NCBI RefSeq assembly: GCF_002284565.1
Contig: NZ_NPKI01000033.1
Coordinates: forward strand, 156,098 to 220,097
Length of the DNA stretch: 64,000 nucleotides
Reading direction: 5' to 3'
Source of the DNA: Mesorhizobium mediterraneum
Lineage (GTDB): Bacteria; Pseudomonadota; Alphaproteobacteria; Rhizobiales; Rhizobiaceae
Notes under the pieces: model-generated
What the model saw: the letters and a program-made list of their open reading frames with translations, nothing else
Database searches by the model: none
Told to the model about the DNA's origin: nothing
Part shown: positions 47,112 to 56,461 of the stretch, in pieces
How positions within the stretch are numbered: position 1 is the stretch's first letter
How the letters are laid out: every line of letters starts with the position of its first letter
Position numbers and translations under genes: made by a program

Positions 47112-48389
47112 TCACCCGCCGGACTTCGGCACCAGCAACGGAATGACGCGGTCGCTTTCCCTCACGGCCGGCCGGCCCGCCGAGCCATAGGGTATGCCCA
47201 AAGCGTCCCAGGTCTCGACGAGAGCATCCTGAAGCTCCGCGATCAGGTGATCCGAATGGAACGGCGTCGGCGTGATGCGCAGCCGTTCGGTTCCGCGCGG
47301 CACGGTCGGGTAGTTGATCGGCTGGATGTAGATGCCGTGGACGCCGAGCAGGCGGTCGCTGGCCATCTTGCAGAGCTCGGGATCGCCGACGAGCAGCGGC
47401 ACGATGTGGGTGGCGGAGTCCATCACCGGCAGGCCGGCGGCGGTAAGAACCTGCTTGGTTCGCGTCGCCTGACGCAGTTGCGCGTCGCGTTCGGCCTGCG
47501 AGCGCTTCAGATGGCGGATCGACGTGGTCGCCGCGGCGGCGATGGCCGGCGGCAGCGCCGTGGTGAAGATGAAGCCCGGCGCATAGGAGCGCACGGCATC
47601 GATCACGGCACTTGTGCCGGTGATATAGCCGCCGAGCGTGCCGAACGCCTTGGCCAGCGTGCCTTCGATGATGTCGATACGGTCGGCCAGCCCTTCACGC
47701 TCGGTGATGCCGCCGCCGCGCGGTCCATACATGCCAACGGCGTGGACCTCGTCGATATAGGTCATGGCATTGTAGCGCTCTGCGAGATCGACGATCTGCC
47801 TGATCGGCGCGATATCGCCGTCCATCGAATAGACGCTCTCGAAGACGATCAGCTTGGCGCGTTCGCGGCCCGCCGCCTGAAGCAGGCTTTCGAGATGGGC
47901 AACGTCATTGTGGCGGAAGATCTTCTTCTCGGCGCCCGAACGCCGCACGCCTTCGATCATCGAGGCGTGGTTTAGTTCGTCCGAGACGATCAGGCAGTTG
48001 GGCAGGAGCCGCGCAATGGTCGAGATCGAGGCTTCGTTGGAGACAAAGCCGGAGGTGAAGACGAGTGCGGCTTCCTTGTCGTGCAGGTCGGCCAGTTCCA
48101 GTTCAAGCTCGACCAGCGGGTTGCTGGTGCCGGAGATGTTGCGGGTGCCACCGGCGCCAGATCCCATCTTGCCGGCGGCATTCTGCATCGCCGCGATGAC
48201 GTCTGGATGCTGGCCCATGCCGAGATAGTCGTTGGAGCACCAGACGGTGATTTCCTGGGCGCGGCCGTTGGCGCGCCAGATGGCGCGCGGGAATTTCCCC
48301 ACGATGCGCTCGAGGTCGGCGAAGATGCGGTAGCGACGCTCTGCATGGAGCTGGTCGATCGCGTCTTCGAAGAAACGCTGATAGTTCAT
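47112..48389 (-). CDS. hemA: 5-aminolevulinate synthase
   Basis: This 425-aa ALAS condenses glycine and succinyl-CoA to 5-aminolevulinate, the first step of heme synthesis in alphaproteobacteria. Motifs are CSNDYLGMGQHP, YIDEVHAVGMYGPRGGG and the PLP Lys in GTLAKAFGTLGGYI. The ATG at 48389 gives the family length; upstream reading frame is spacer. A perfect FixK/FnrN box lies 125 bp upstream, so microaerobic induction is likely. Confidence 0.96.
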   Translation of the reverse strand: MNYQRFFEDAIDQLHAERRYRIFADLERIVGKFPRAIWRANGRAQEITVWCSNDYLGMGQHPDVIAAMQNAAGKMGSGAGGTRNISGTSNPLVELELELADLHDKEAALVFTSGFVSNEASISTIARLLPNCLIVSDELNHASMIEGVRRSGAEKKIFRHNDVAHLESLLQAAGRERAKLIVFESVYSMDGDIAPIRQIVDLAERYNAMTYIDEVHAVGMYGPRGGGITEREGLADRIDIIEGTLAKAFGTLGGYITGTSAVIDAVRSYAPGFIFTTALPPAIAAAATTSIRHLKRSQAERDAQLRQATRTKQVLTAAGLPVMDSATHIVPLLVGDPELCKMASDRLLGVHGIYIQPINYPTVPRGTERLRITPTPFHSDHLIAELQDALVETWDALGIPYGSAGRPAVRESDRVIPLLVPKSGG

Positions 48390-48513
48390 TTCGGCTTCCC
48401 AATTTTTGCGTGGGATCATAATCATTGCCCTATTCGACGTCCACTTGGCCTTTTTGGTCAAAATGCCACGCCCCAAGCCTGTTCCTAACGGCCACGGATC
48501 ATGGCCTATTCCC

Positions 48514-48527
48514 TTGATGTGGATCAA
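48514..48527. promoter_or_regulatory. FixK/FnrN anaerobox upstream of hemA
   Basis: TTGATGTGGATCAA matches TTGAT-N4-ATCAA exactly. It is 125 bp upstream of the hemA start and 138 bp upstream of galE. Rhizobial hemA is known to be FnrN/FixK controlled, so it most likely serves hemA. Confidence 0.75.
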
Positions 48528-48665
48528 TTTTGTTTCAGGACGATGCCATGCGCCGATGAGACTGGTTACCGCAGACACTAATGGTACTAATGGCCTAGTG
48601 GCAGCCTTTCCAGTAAGGCGGGTGTTGAGACAGTTTCCGATAAATCTTGAGCAGCGAGGACGCGG

Positions 48666-49661
48666 ATGACGGTTTTGGTGACAGGCGGCGCCGGCTATAT
48701 CGGCAGCCACATGGTCTGGGAGCTGCTGGACGCGGGCGAAAGCGTCGTCGTCCTCGACCGGCTTTCGACCGGCTTCGAGTGGGCGGTGGCGCCCGAGGCA
48801 AAGCTCGTCGTCGGCGATGTCGCCGACAAGGATCTGGTCGGCGGGATCATTCGCGACAACAAGGTCGACGCGATCATCCATTTCGCCGGCTCCATCGTGG
48901 TTCCCGAATCGGTCGCCGACCCGCTCGGCTATTACGAGAACAACACCTGCAAGACCCGCACGCTGATCGAGACCGCGGTGCGCGAAGGCGTGCCCAATTT
49001 CATCTTTTCCTCGACCGCCGCCGTCTATGGCGGCGCCGGGCTGGAGCCGGTGCGCGAGGATGCCCGACTTGCGCCGGAATCACCCTACGGCCTGTCCAAG
49101 CTGATGAGCGAATGGATGCTGCGTGACGCCGCAATCGCCCATGGCTTGCGCTATACGGCGTTGCGCTATTTCAACGTCGCCGGCGCCGATCCGAAGGGCC
49201 GCACCGGCCAGTCGACGCCGGGCGCCACGCATCTGATCAAGGTCGCCGCCGAGACGGCGATCGGCAAGCGTCCCTTCATGCAGGTGTTCGGCACCGACTA
49301 TCCGACACCGGACGGCACCTGCATGCGCGACTACATCCATGTCAGCGATCTGGCGGCCGCGCATCGGCTGGCGCTGGAGCGGCTGCGCGCCGGCGGGACG
49401 AGCCTCGTCGCCAATTGCGGCTACAGCCACGGCTATTCGGTGCTTGAGGTGATCGACAGCGTGCGCCGCGTCTTTGGCCATGATTTCGAGGTGCGGATGG
49501 GCGAGCGCCGTCCGGGCGACGCCGCTGCGGTGGTTGCCAATTCGGAGTTGGCGCGCCGCGAGCTCGGCTGGACCCCGCAGCGCGACGACCTCGACCGGAT
49601 CGTCGCCGACGCGCTGGCCTGGGAGCGCATTCTGACCAGCAAGAATTCGTCGCGGGGCTGA
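48666..49661 (+). CDS. galE: UDP-glucose 4-epimerase
   Basis: This 331-aa extended SDR has NAD-binding GGAGYIGSH at the N-terminus, catalytic SSTAAVYGG and YGLSK (Tyr-Lys), and RYFNVAGADP. It interconverts UDP-glucose and UDP-galactose for exopolysaccharide and LPS (ExoB role in rhizobia). It is divergent from hemA; the 276-bp spacer also contains a duplicated ACTAATGG (48577 and 48586). Confidence 0.93.
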   Translation: MTVLVTGGAGYIGSHMVWELLDAGESVVVLDRLSTGFEWAVAPEAKLVVGDVADKDLVGGIIRDNKVDAIIHFAGSIVVPESVADPLGYYENNTCKTRTLIETAVREGVPNFIFSSTAAVYGGAGLEPVREDARLAPESPYGLSKLMSEWMLRDAAIAHGLRYTALRYFNVAGADPKGRTGQSTPGATHLIKVAAETAIGKRPFMQVFGTDYPTPDGTCMRDYIHVSDLAAAHRLALERLRAGGTSLVANCGYSHGYSVLEVIDSVRRVFGHDFEVRMGERRPGDAAAVVANSELARRELGWTPQRDDLDRIVADALAWERILTSKNSSRG

Positions 49662-49722
49662 GACCGGGTTCTTAGGCTCGAAGCGTGGGCGCATTTGGCC
49701 GCGTGAGACTTTTGGGGGCGGC

Positions 49723-50973
49723 ATGAGAATATTGGTGCTCGGAGCTGGCGTCGTCGGCACGGCGGCCGCCTACTATCTGGCGAGCGACGGCCACGAGGTG
49801 ACCGTGATCGAGCGCCACCCTGCGGCGGCGCGCGGCACCAGCCAATCGAATGCCGGGCTGGTGTCGCCAGGCGACGCCACCGCCTGGGCCTCGCCCGCTG
49901 CGCTGAAGACGTTCCTGCGCGCGCTTTACAACCATGATCTCGGCATCAAGGTGCGGCTGCGCTTCGATCCCTATTTCTTTGCCTGGAGTCTGCGCTTCCT
50001 GCGCCAGTGCACGCAAGCGCGCTTGCGCGCCAACACCGACATCAAGCTGCGCCTTGCGCTCTATTCGCGCGACTGCATCAACGCCATCTCGGCCGACACC
50101 GGCATTCACTATGACGAGCGCAAGAAGGGCATTCTCTATTTCTTCCGCTCGCAGCAGAGTTTTGATAGCGGCACCGACAATTACCGCTATCTCGCCCAAC
50201 ACGGTCTGCCGATCGAGATCGTCGGCCGCGATCGGCTGGTCGAGCTCGAGCCCGGCCTTGCCGGGGCCAAGGACAGAATAGCCGGCGGCGTCTATTCGCC
50301 GATCGACCAGACCGGCGATTCCAGCCAATTCACCCAAAACCTCGCTGCCTATGCCGCCGAGAAACTCGGCGTTCAATTTCTCTACGGCACGTCAGTCGAA
50401 GGCCTCGACATCGAAGGCGATCGGATACGTGCGGTGATGACCTCGACCGGCCCGGTCGCCGGCGACGCCGTGGTCATATCGATGGGACCGGAAAGCGGGC
50501 TGCTCGGTCGCCGTTACGGCATCGATCTGCCGGTCTATCCGGTCAAGGGTTACACCGCGACCGTGCCGCTGGAGGACGAGAGCAAGGGGCCGACCATGGG
50601 CGGCGCCGATGAGGATCAGCTCATTGGCTATTCGCGGCTGGGCAATCGGCTGCGGCTTGCTTCGACCGCCGAATTCACCGGCTTCGACCGCACCCACAAG
50701 CCGAGCGATTTCGCCGCCATGTTCAGGACCGGCAAGGAGCTTTTCCCGGGTGCCTTCGATGAGAAAAAGGCCGAGCTCTGGGCCGGCTTGCGACCGATGA
50801 TGCCGAACTCGGTGCCGGTCATCGGCCGGGCGCGCTACAGCAACCTCTACCTCGATACCGGCCACGGCCATGTCGGCTGGACCATGGCCTGCGGCTCCGG
50901 AAAATTCCTCGCCGATCTGGTCGCCGGCCGTAACCCGGAGATCGACCCGCAAGGGCTGGTCTACAGGGGCTAA
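49723..50973 (+). CDS. dadA: D-amino-acid dehydrogenase small-subunit type (DadA-like)
   Basis: This 416-aa FAD oxidoreductase begins with LVLGAGVVGTAAAYYLASDG, the Rossmann motif, followed by SNAGLVSPGDATAW, typical of DadA. The C-terminal GHGHVGWTMACGSGKFLADL closes the FAD site. DadA-type enzymes oxidatively deaminate D-amino acids and feed electrons to quinones. The next gene, an amino-acid racemase fusion, starts 1 bp after its stop, so both act in one pathway, probably L-to-D racemisation followed by D-amino-acid oxidation. Confidence 0.9.
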   Translation: MRILVLGAGVVGTAAAYYLASDGHEVTVIERHPAAARGTSQSNAGLVSPGDATAWASPAALKTFLRALYNHDLGIKVRLRFDPYFFAWSLRFLRQCTQARLRANTDIKLRLALYSRDCINAISADTGIHYDERKKGILYFFRSQQSFDSGTDNYRYLAQHGLPIEIVGRDRLVELEPGLAGAKDRIAGGVYSPIDQTGDSSQFTQNLAAYAAEKLGVQFLYGTSVEGLDIEGDRIRAVMTSTGPVAGDAVVISMGPESGLLGRRYGIDLPVYPVKGYTATVPLEDESKGPTMGGADEDQLIGYSRLGNRLRLASTAEFTGFDRTHKPSDFAAMFRTGKELFPGAFDEKKAELWAGLRPMMPNSVPVIGRARYSNLYLDTGHGHVGWTMACGSGKFLADLVAGRNPEIDPQGLVYRG

Positions 50974-50974
50974 A

Positions 50975-52801
50975 ATGTCGGGACCGCAAGTCGCCATCGA
51001 CCTTGGCCGCATCGAGCGCAATGCGCGCACCATCGTCGATCGCTGCGCCCTGTCCGGCATCAAGGTCTTCGGCGTCACCAAGGGCACTTGCGGTATGCCG
51101 CAGGTAGCCCGCGCCATGCTGCGCGGCGGCGTCGCCGGCATCGCCGAATCGCGCTTCGAAAACATCCGCCGGCTGCGCGACAGCGGCATCAATGCGCCGA
51201 TCATGCTGCTGCGCAGCCCGCCGCTGGCGCGCATCGAGGAGGTGGTGCGCACCGTCGACATCAGCCTGCAGTCTGAACTCGCCGCCATCCGCGAGCTATC
51301 GCGCATCGCCGAGCGCATGGGCCGCGTTCACGACATCTTGCTGATGATCGATCTCGGCGATCTCAGGGAAGGCATCTGGCCGAACGATCTCGTGCCCACT
51401 GTCGAGCAGATACTAGCGCTCAGGGGCGTGCGTATCGCCGGCATCGGCACCAATCTTGGCTGCTTCGGCGCCATCATGCCGACCGAGGAAAATCTCGGGC
51501 AACTCGTCGCCCACGCCTACAAGACCGAGCGGCTGTCCAGTACAAGGCTCGACTGGATTTCCGGCGGAGCGTCATCGTCGCTGACGCTGCTGCTGGAAGG
51601 CAAGCTGCCCGCCGGCATCAACAATCTGCGCGTCGGCGAGGCGATATTGCAAGGCGGCGTCGAAACCTTCCGCGAGACGCCGTGGGCCGAACTCGAACCC
51701 GATGCCTGCCGCCTGACCAGCGACATCATCGAGGTCAAGCTAAAGCCGTCGCGGCCGATCGGCCAATCCGGCTACGACGCTTTCGGCAACCAGCCAGTGT
51801 TTCCCGACGAGGGCGACAGGTTGCGTGCCATCGCCAATATCGGCCGCGAGGACGTGTTGATCGAAGGGCTCACCCCGATCGCCAAGGGTGTGCGGGTGCT
51901 CGGCGCCTCCAGTGACCATCTGCTGCTCGACGTGACCGACGCCGAGCCGCCACCCGCCGTCGGCGACCGTGTCGCCTTCCGTATGAGCTATGGCGCCATG
52001 CTGCTGGCGATGACCTCGGAATATGTCGAAAAGGCCCCGATGCACGACATCAAGGATTTTTCCGGCCGCAAGATGGTGTCGATATCAGCCGAACCGGCTG
52101 CCGCCGGCATACTGGCCCGGGAAGCGACCGGCGCCCGGCTGGAGGCGATGAATTTCGATGTGGTCGAACTGGCCGATATCGAGCGGCCACCGTCCGGCCT
52201 GATCCGGCTAACCGCCGGTAGTGACCGGCGCGTCGCCCACAGAGCGCTGACGACGACCGCGCGGGCGACACACTCCTTCGGTTTGATATGGATAGATTCC
52301 ATCGCCGCCTTGATGCCCGAGGGCGAGGACGGCATCGACCTGCCGGAACGTTCGGTGCTGGCGCGGGCGCTCGGTCTCGATCATAAGCCCGGTGCGCTGC
52401 AGCCGCAGCTGTCGCCGGAAAACGTCGTCATCGTCGGTTTGCGCCATGCCGATCCGGCCGAGGCTCGGGTACTGAAGGATTCGCGCGTCTCCGCCTTCAC
52501 CATGACAGATATCGACGCCATGGGCATGCGCGACCTGATGCACGAGGCGATCCGCATCGCCACCTCCGGCACGCAGGGCTTCCATGTCAGCTATTCGCCT
52601 GAGGTGACCGAATTCGCCGGTTGGGCGGCTGGCTCCGGCGGCATCACTGTGCGCGAAACGCATCAGGCGATGGAGGCGATCGCGCTGTCCGGCGGGCTGT
52701 TGTCGATGGATGTTTCCGGCCTGACCGCCGATTTGGAATCGCGGATTGCGACAGACACCGTCAACTTCGTCATGTCGGCTTTCGGCAAGCGGATTTTGTG
52801 A
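50975..52801 (+). CDS. ornithine-racemase-like PLP protein fused to a degenerate arginase-like domain
   Basis: This 608-aa protein has two parts. Residues about 1-360 match fold-type III ornithine racemase (Orr/YhfX): PLP Lys K36 in FGVTKGTCG, then LGDLREGIWP, GTNLGCFGAIMPTEENL, SGGASSSL, NNLRVGEAIL, DAFGNQP and GASSDHLLLD. Residues about 366-608 read as a ureohydrolase: FTMTDIDAMGMRDLMHEA, GGITVRETHQAMEAIA and a final SAFGKRIL. Yet the metal ligands are lost: GGDHS is GSDRR (415-419), DAHxD is DSIAA (441-445) and DVDxxDP is SPEVTEF. The second domain is thus probably a binding or regulatory pseudo-enzyme. It abuts rhaK tail to tail (TGATCA). Confidence 0.8.
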   Translation: MSGPQVAIDLGRIERNARTIVDRCALSGIKVFGVTKGTCGMPQVARAMLRGGVAGIAESRFENIRRLRDSGINAPIMLLRSPPLARIEEVVRTVDISLQSELAAIRELSRIAERMGRVHDILLMIDLGDLREGIWPNDLVPTVEQILALRGVRIAGIGTNLGCFGAIMPTEENLGQLVAHAYKTERLSSTRLDWISGGASSSLTLLLEGKLPAGINNLRVGEAILQGGVETFRETPWAELEPDACRLTSDIIEVKLKPSRPIGQSGYDAFGNQPVFPDEGDRLRAIANIGREDVLIEGLTPIAKGVRVLGASSDHLLLDVTDAEPPPAVGDRVAFRMSYGAMLLAMTSEYVEKAPMHDIKDFSGRKMVSISAEPAAAGILAREATGARLEAMNFDVVELADIERPPSGLIRLTAGSDRRVAHRALTTTARATHSFGLIWIDSIAALMPEGEDGIDLPERSVLARALGLDHKPGALQPQLSPENVVIVGLRHADPAEARVLKDSRVSAFTMTDIDAMGMRDLMHEAIRIATSGTQGFHVSYSPEVTEFAGWAAGSGGITVRETHQAMEAIALSGGLLSMDVSGLTADLESRIATDTVNFVMSAFGKRIL

Positions 52802-54172
52802 TCAGCCTCGCGCCTCGACCGCCGCACGCCACGAGCGCGCATAGTTTGCCCAGGCTGGACCGGCTGGCAGTTCGATCCTTTCGCCTTTGCCTTGGACCGT
52901 TCTTTGGTCGGACGCCAGCAAGGCAGCGCCGATGCTGGTGCCGGTCGCTGCCTCGGACGCAATGACGGCACGCGCCGTTGCTGCCGCCAGCATGCTGACA
53001 AAAAGCCGGTTGCGGGCGAATGGGCCTTCGACGATAGCAGGGCCGTCGGCGCCGATCAGATCGAGGCACGTCGCGGTCATCAGCGCCAGGTAGAAAGAGA
53101 TGGCGGCAAAGCGCTGGCCGCTGTTGATGCCGTCGGCGTTGAGCCATGCGGCAGTGTGGTGCGGAAACGGCCCCGAACCCTGTTGCGTTGCCGGCAGCAG
53201 CAGAGCTGTCCTGGCGAACACCGCCTCAACATCCTCTTCGCTCCAGTCTTCCGGTTGACCTTCGGTCAGCAGCGAAAACTCGCGGCCGCCCATGAAGCGC
53301 GCCGACGGCACCGGATCGCCGAGCGCATTGACGTTGACCAATGTGTCGCGTGCCGGGTCGAGCGCGATCTTGTTGCCACCGACGGCCATCGACACCACCC
53401 AGGTGCCGGTCGAGACGACGGAGAAAGGCGGTCTGTCCGACAGGAGATGCGGCAGCAGCGAGGCGTTGGAATCGTGCAGACCGCAGAATACCGGCGTCTG
53501 CGGATCGAGCCCGGTTAGCTTGGCAAGGGCGGGCAAGATCGGGCCGAGGCGGTGCTTCGCCGGCCGCACCGTGGCCATCAGGCGGCGCCATTCCATTTTG
53601 TCGACCAGCGACGAAAAATCCGCTTTCCATGGGCTCCACAGATCCGTGTGGCAGCCAAGCGAGGTCACTTCATTGGCGGCGACACCGGTCAGCCGCAACG
53701 CCCAGTACTGCGGGTACATCAGGATCGCGGCGGCCTTGGCGAACTCCGCCGGGAAGCGCTTCTGCTGCCAGAACAACTGCGCGGCGAGATTGAGACCGAC
53801 CGGCAGGCGCGGCGTGCCCGTCTCCGTGAAGGCCGGACGCATCGCGTCATAGTCCTTGGCGAGGGCGTCGGGCCCGGTGAATTCATAGTCGAGCACCGGC
53901 AGCGCCAGTTCACCGGCAGCGTCCACCAGCACGCCCGTCGCGCCGTGGGTGGTGATCGATATCGCGTCGATGCGCTGTTCGCGATTGATCCCGGCGAGGC
54001 TGTCGAGGATGAACGACCACAGAAGCTCGACATCGTGGTGTGGGTAGGGACCGTCGGCAACGGGCGCGTTCGCCATGCGGCGCAGCGCGACCTCGCGCAT
54101 ATCGGCGAGATCGACCAGCGCCACCTTGGCGTTGGTCTTGCCGATATCGATGACGGCAATGTGGCGGGTCAT
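52802..54172 (-). CDS. rhaK: L-rhamnulose/rhamnose kinase RhaK (FGGY)
   Basis: This 456-aa FGGY sugar kinase has N-terminal phosphate motif AVIDIGKTNAKV and adenosine-binding STGTWVVSM. It is the last gene of the rha transport operon and overlaps rhaU by 4 bp. In R. leguminosarum RhaK is required both for rhamnose catabolism and for transport by the rhaSTPQ importer, and the same coupling is likely here. Confidence 0.9.
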   Translation of the reverse strand: MTRHIAVIDIGKTNAKVALVDLADMREVALRRMANAPVADGPYPHHDVELLWSFILDSLAGINREQRIDAISITTHGATGVLVDAAGELALPVLDYEFTGPDALAKDYDAMRPAFTETGTPRLPVGLNLAAQLFWQQKRFPAEFAKAAAILMYPQYWALRLTGVAANEVTSLGCHTDLWSPWKADFSSLVDKMEWRRLMATVRPAKHRLGPILPALAKLTGLDPQTPVFCGLHDSNASLLPHLLSDRPPFSVVSTGTWVVSMAVGGNKIALDPARDTLVNVNALGDPVPSARFMGGREFSLLTEGQPEDWSEEDVEAVFARTALLLPATQQGSGPFPHHTAAWLNADGINSGQRFAAISFYLALMTATCLDLIGADGPAIVEGPFARNRLFVSMLAAATARAVIASEAATGTSIGAALLASDQRTVQGKGERIELPAGPAWANYARSWRAAVEARG

Positions 54173-54486
54173 TCCATATGGAACATTGTTTCCAGCGGCA
54201 CTGCCACCGGTTCGTTATCAGGCCTGGTCTCCATGATGTCGGCCATCTCGGCCCACCAACGCTGCATCACCGGGTGCTTCGGCAATTCGTCCATGCCATG
54301 GCCGTCACGCCGCCACAGCACGCCGAACAAGGTGTTGGTCTCTTCGTCGAGATGGATCGAATAATCGGAAACGCCGGCCTGTTTGAGCAGTGTGACCAGC
54401 GACGGCCAGATGTCGTCGTGGCGCCTTTTGTATTCGGCCTTCATGCCCGGATTGAGCTTCATCTTGAACGCGTATTTCTCGGGCAT
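54169..54486 (-). CDS. rhaU: L-rhamnose mutarotase
   Basis: This 105-aa ferredoxin-like protein has KMKLNPGMKAEYKRRHDDIWP (catalytic His), SIHLDEETNTLFGVLW and MADIMETRPDNEP. It interconverts rhamnose anomers. The start ATG at 54486 shares one base with the rhaQ stop (TGATG), so translation is coupled. Confidence 0.93.
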   Translation of the reverse strand: MPEKYAFKMKLNPGMKAEYKRRHDDIWPSLVTLLKQAGVSDYSIHLDEETNTLFGVLWRRDGHGMDELPKHPVMQRWWAEMADIMETRPDNEPVAVPLETMFHME

Positions 54487-55487
54487 CAGGTGAAGCGCTC
54501 CCGCCGCACGCGCCGCCAGATGATCGGCAGCGCGATGACGATGATCAGCAGCAGGCCGATGAAGATCGACATGACGATGCCGGGCACGTTGAGCAGCCCC
54601 AAGCCGAAGGTCACCAGCCCCATGATGAAGGCGGCCAGCACCACGCCCACAATGCTGCCGGCGCCGCCCAGGATGCTGACGCCGCCGAGCACCACCATGG
54701 TGATGACCTCCAGTTCGTAGCCTTGCGCGATCGACGGCCGGGTCGAGCCGAGGCGCGAGGTGATCAGCACCGAGGCGATGCCCGCCATCAGGCCGGTCAG
54801 GCAAAACAGGATGAACTTGATGCGGCCGACGCGCACGCCGGAAAACTGCGCCGCAACCGGGTTGTTGCCAATGGCGAAGACGCGGCGGCCGAAGCTCGTC
54901 CGGTGCAGCAGGAACCAGTAGATGACGGCCGCGACGAGGAAAAGCGTCAGTTCGAACGACACCACCCACCAGACATAGCCCTGGCCGAAAAAGGCGAAGC
55001 TCGAGGGATAGCCCTTGTAGGCCTGGTCGCCGAGGACGATGAAGGCGATGCCACGAAACAGGCTCATCGTGCCGATGGTGACGACGATCGACGGCAATCC
55101 CAGCCTTGTGACGAGCAGCCCGTTGAAGGCGCCGCAGCCGAGCCCGACCAGGATGCCGATCGCCACCAGCACCGGCGTGCCGGCGCCAGCCTGCACCGCC
55201 ATGCCCATCATCGTCGAAGCTAATGCAATGATGGCGGCGACCGATAGATCGATCTCGCCGGAAATGATCAGCAGCGCCATGGCGAGCGCGATCAGCGCCT
55301 TTTCGGTGAAGTTGAAGGTCAGGTCCGACAGCGACCACGCGTCGAGGAAATAGGGCGAGGCAAAGCTGTTGACGGCAAAGATGGCGACCGCCACGGCAAC
55401 CAGCAGCGCCTCCCAGGAGAAGATCGCCGAAGTGAATGGCTTGTCGAGCCGGTCGGGAATGTGGCGTGGAGCAGGAGTGTCGGTCAT
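54486..55487 (-). CDS. rhaQ: rhamnose ABC transporter permease RhaQ
   Basis: This 333-aa, roughly 9-helix BPD_transp_2 permease has ISGEIDLSVAAIIALASTMMG and VLGGVSILGGAGSIVGVVLAAFIM. It pairs with RhaP to form the channel; the two genes overlap by 4 bp. Confidence 0.92.
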   Translation of the reverse strand: MTDTPAPRHIPDRLDKPFTSAIFSWEALLVAVAVAIFAVNSFASPYFLDAWSLSDLTFNFTEKALIALAMALLIISGEIDLSVAAIIALASTMMGMAVQAGAGTPVLVAIGILVGLGCGAFNGLLVTRLGLPSIVVTIGTMSLFRGIAFIVLGDQAYKGYPSSFAFFGQGYVWWVVSFELTLFLVAAVIYWFLLHRTSFGRRVFAIGNNPVAAQFSGVRVGRIKFILFCLTGLMAGIASVLITSRLGSTRPSIAQGYELEVITMVVLGGVSILGGAGSIVGVVLAAFIMGLVTFGLGLLNVPGIVMSIFIGLLLIIVIALPIIWRRVRRERFT

Positions 55488-56461
55488 GCCGCTTCCGCCT
55501 TTTTGAGGATGATGCGGCCTTGCCGGCGTTCACCGCGCGCGTTGAGCACCACGGCCAGGATGATGGCGCTGCCCGAAATTGCCATCTGCCAGAAGGGCGA
55601 GATGTTGATGACCGGCAGCGCGTTGGAGATGATGCCGAGGAACAGCGCACCGAGAACCGCGCCGCCGACCGAGCCGATGCCGCCGGCGATCGAGATGCCG
55701 CCGATGACGCAGGCGGCGATGATGTTGAGCTCGTAGCCATTGGCGACCTCGACCGAGGCGATGACGTAGCGCGAGATCCAGAGATAACCGCAGAGACCGC
55801 CGACCATCCCCGAGATACAGAAGACGATGAACTTGGTCCGGCCGACATCAATGCCGGCATAGACCGATGCCGTCGGGTTGACGCCGATGGCGTAGATCGA
55901 GCGGCCGAGCGCGGTGCGCGTCATCAAGAGAAAGAACAGGGCGATGACCAGTATGGCGATCCACGACAGGACGGGAATGCCGAGGAAAGCCGCGCGCTGC
56001 AGGCCGATGAAATCAGGGCTCATCTGGTCGGCATTGACCCAGGCGCCGCCTGAAATGACGAAGGTGGCGCCGCGGTAGATGGTGAGCGTCCCGAGCGTCA
56101 CCACGATCGAGGGAATGTTCAGCCGCCACACCAAAAACCCGTTGATCGCGCCGAGCACCAGTCCGACTAGAAGTGCGATGACGATCAGCAGCGGGATCGG
56201 GATTGCCGGATGCGCGGCGTTCAGCATCGCCACCACCATGCCGGTGAAGCAGAGGTTCGAGGCCATCGACAGGTCGATCGAGCGGGTCAGGATCACCACC
56301 ATCTGACCCAGCGCCAGGATCATCAGGATCGAGGTGTCGTTGAACACCTGGCGCAGATTGCCGGGAGCGGCAAAGCCCGGAAAGCGCATCGAGATCAGCC
56401 CGATCAGCAAGACGATGGCCGCGAGCAGCCAGACTTCGCGATACTTCAGAAAAGCCTTCAT
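55484..56461 (-). CDS. rhaP: rhamnose ABC transporter permease RhaP
   Basis: This 325-aa permease, the paralogue of RhaQ, has LTRSIDLSMASNLCFTGMV and GGISIAGGIGSVGGAVLGALFL. The ATG at 56461 overlaps the rhaT stop by 4 bp; the in-frame upstream extension is inside rhaT and rejected. Confidence 0.92.
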   Translation of the reverse strand: MKAFLKYREVWLLAAIVLLIGLISMRFPGFAAPGNLRQVFNDTSILMILALGQMVVILTRSIDLSMASNLCFTGMVVAMLNAAHPAIPIPLLIVIALLVGLVLGAINGFLVWRLNIPSIVVTLGTLTIYRGATFVISGGAWVNADQMSPDFIGLQRAAFLGIPVLSWIAILVIALFFLLMTRTALGRSIYAIGVNPTASVYAGIDVGRTKFIVFCISGMVGGLCGYLWISRYVIASVEVANGYELNIIAACVIGGISIAGGIGSVGGAVLGALFLGIISNALPVINISPFWQMAISGSAIILAVVLNARGERRQGRIILKKAEAA

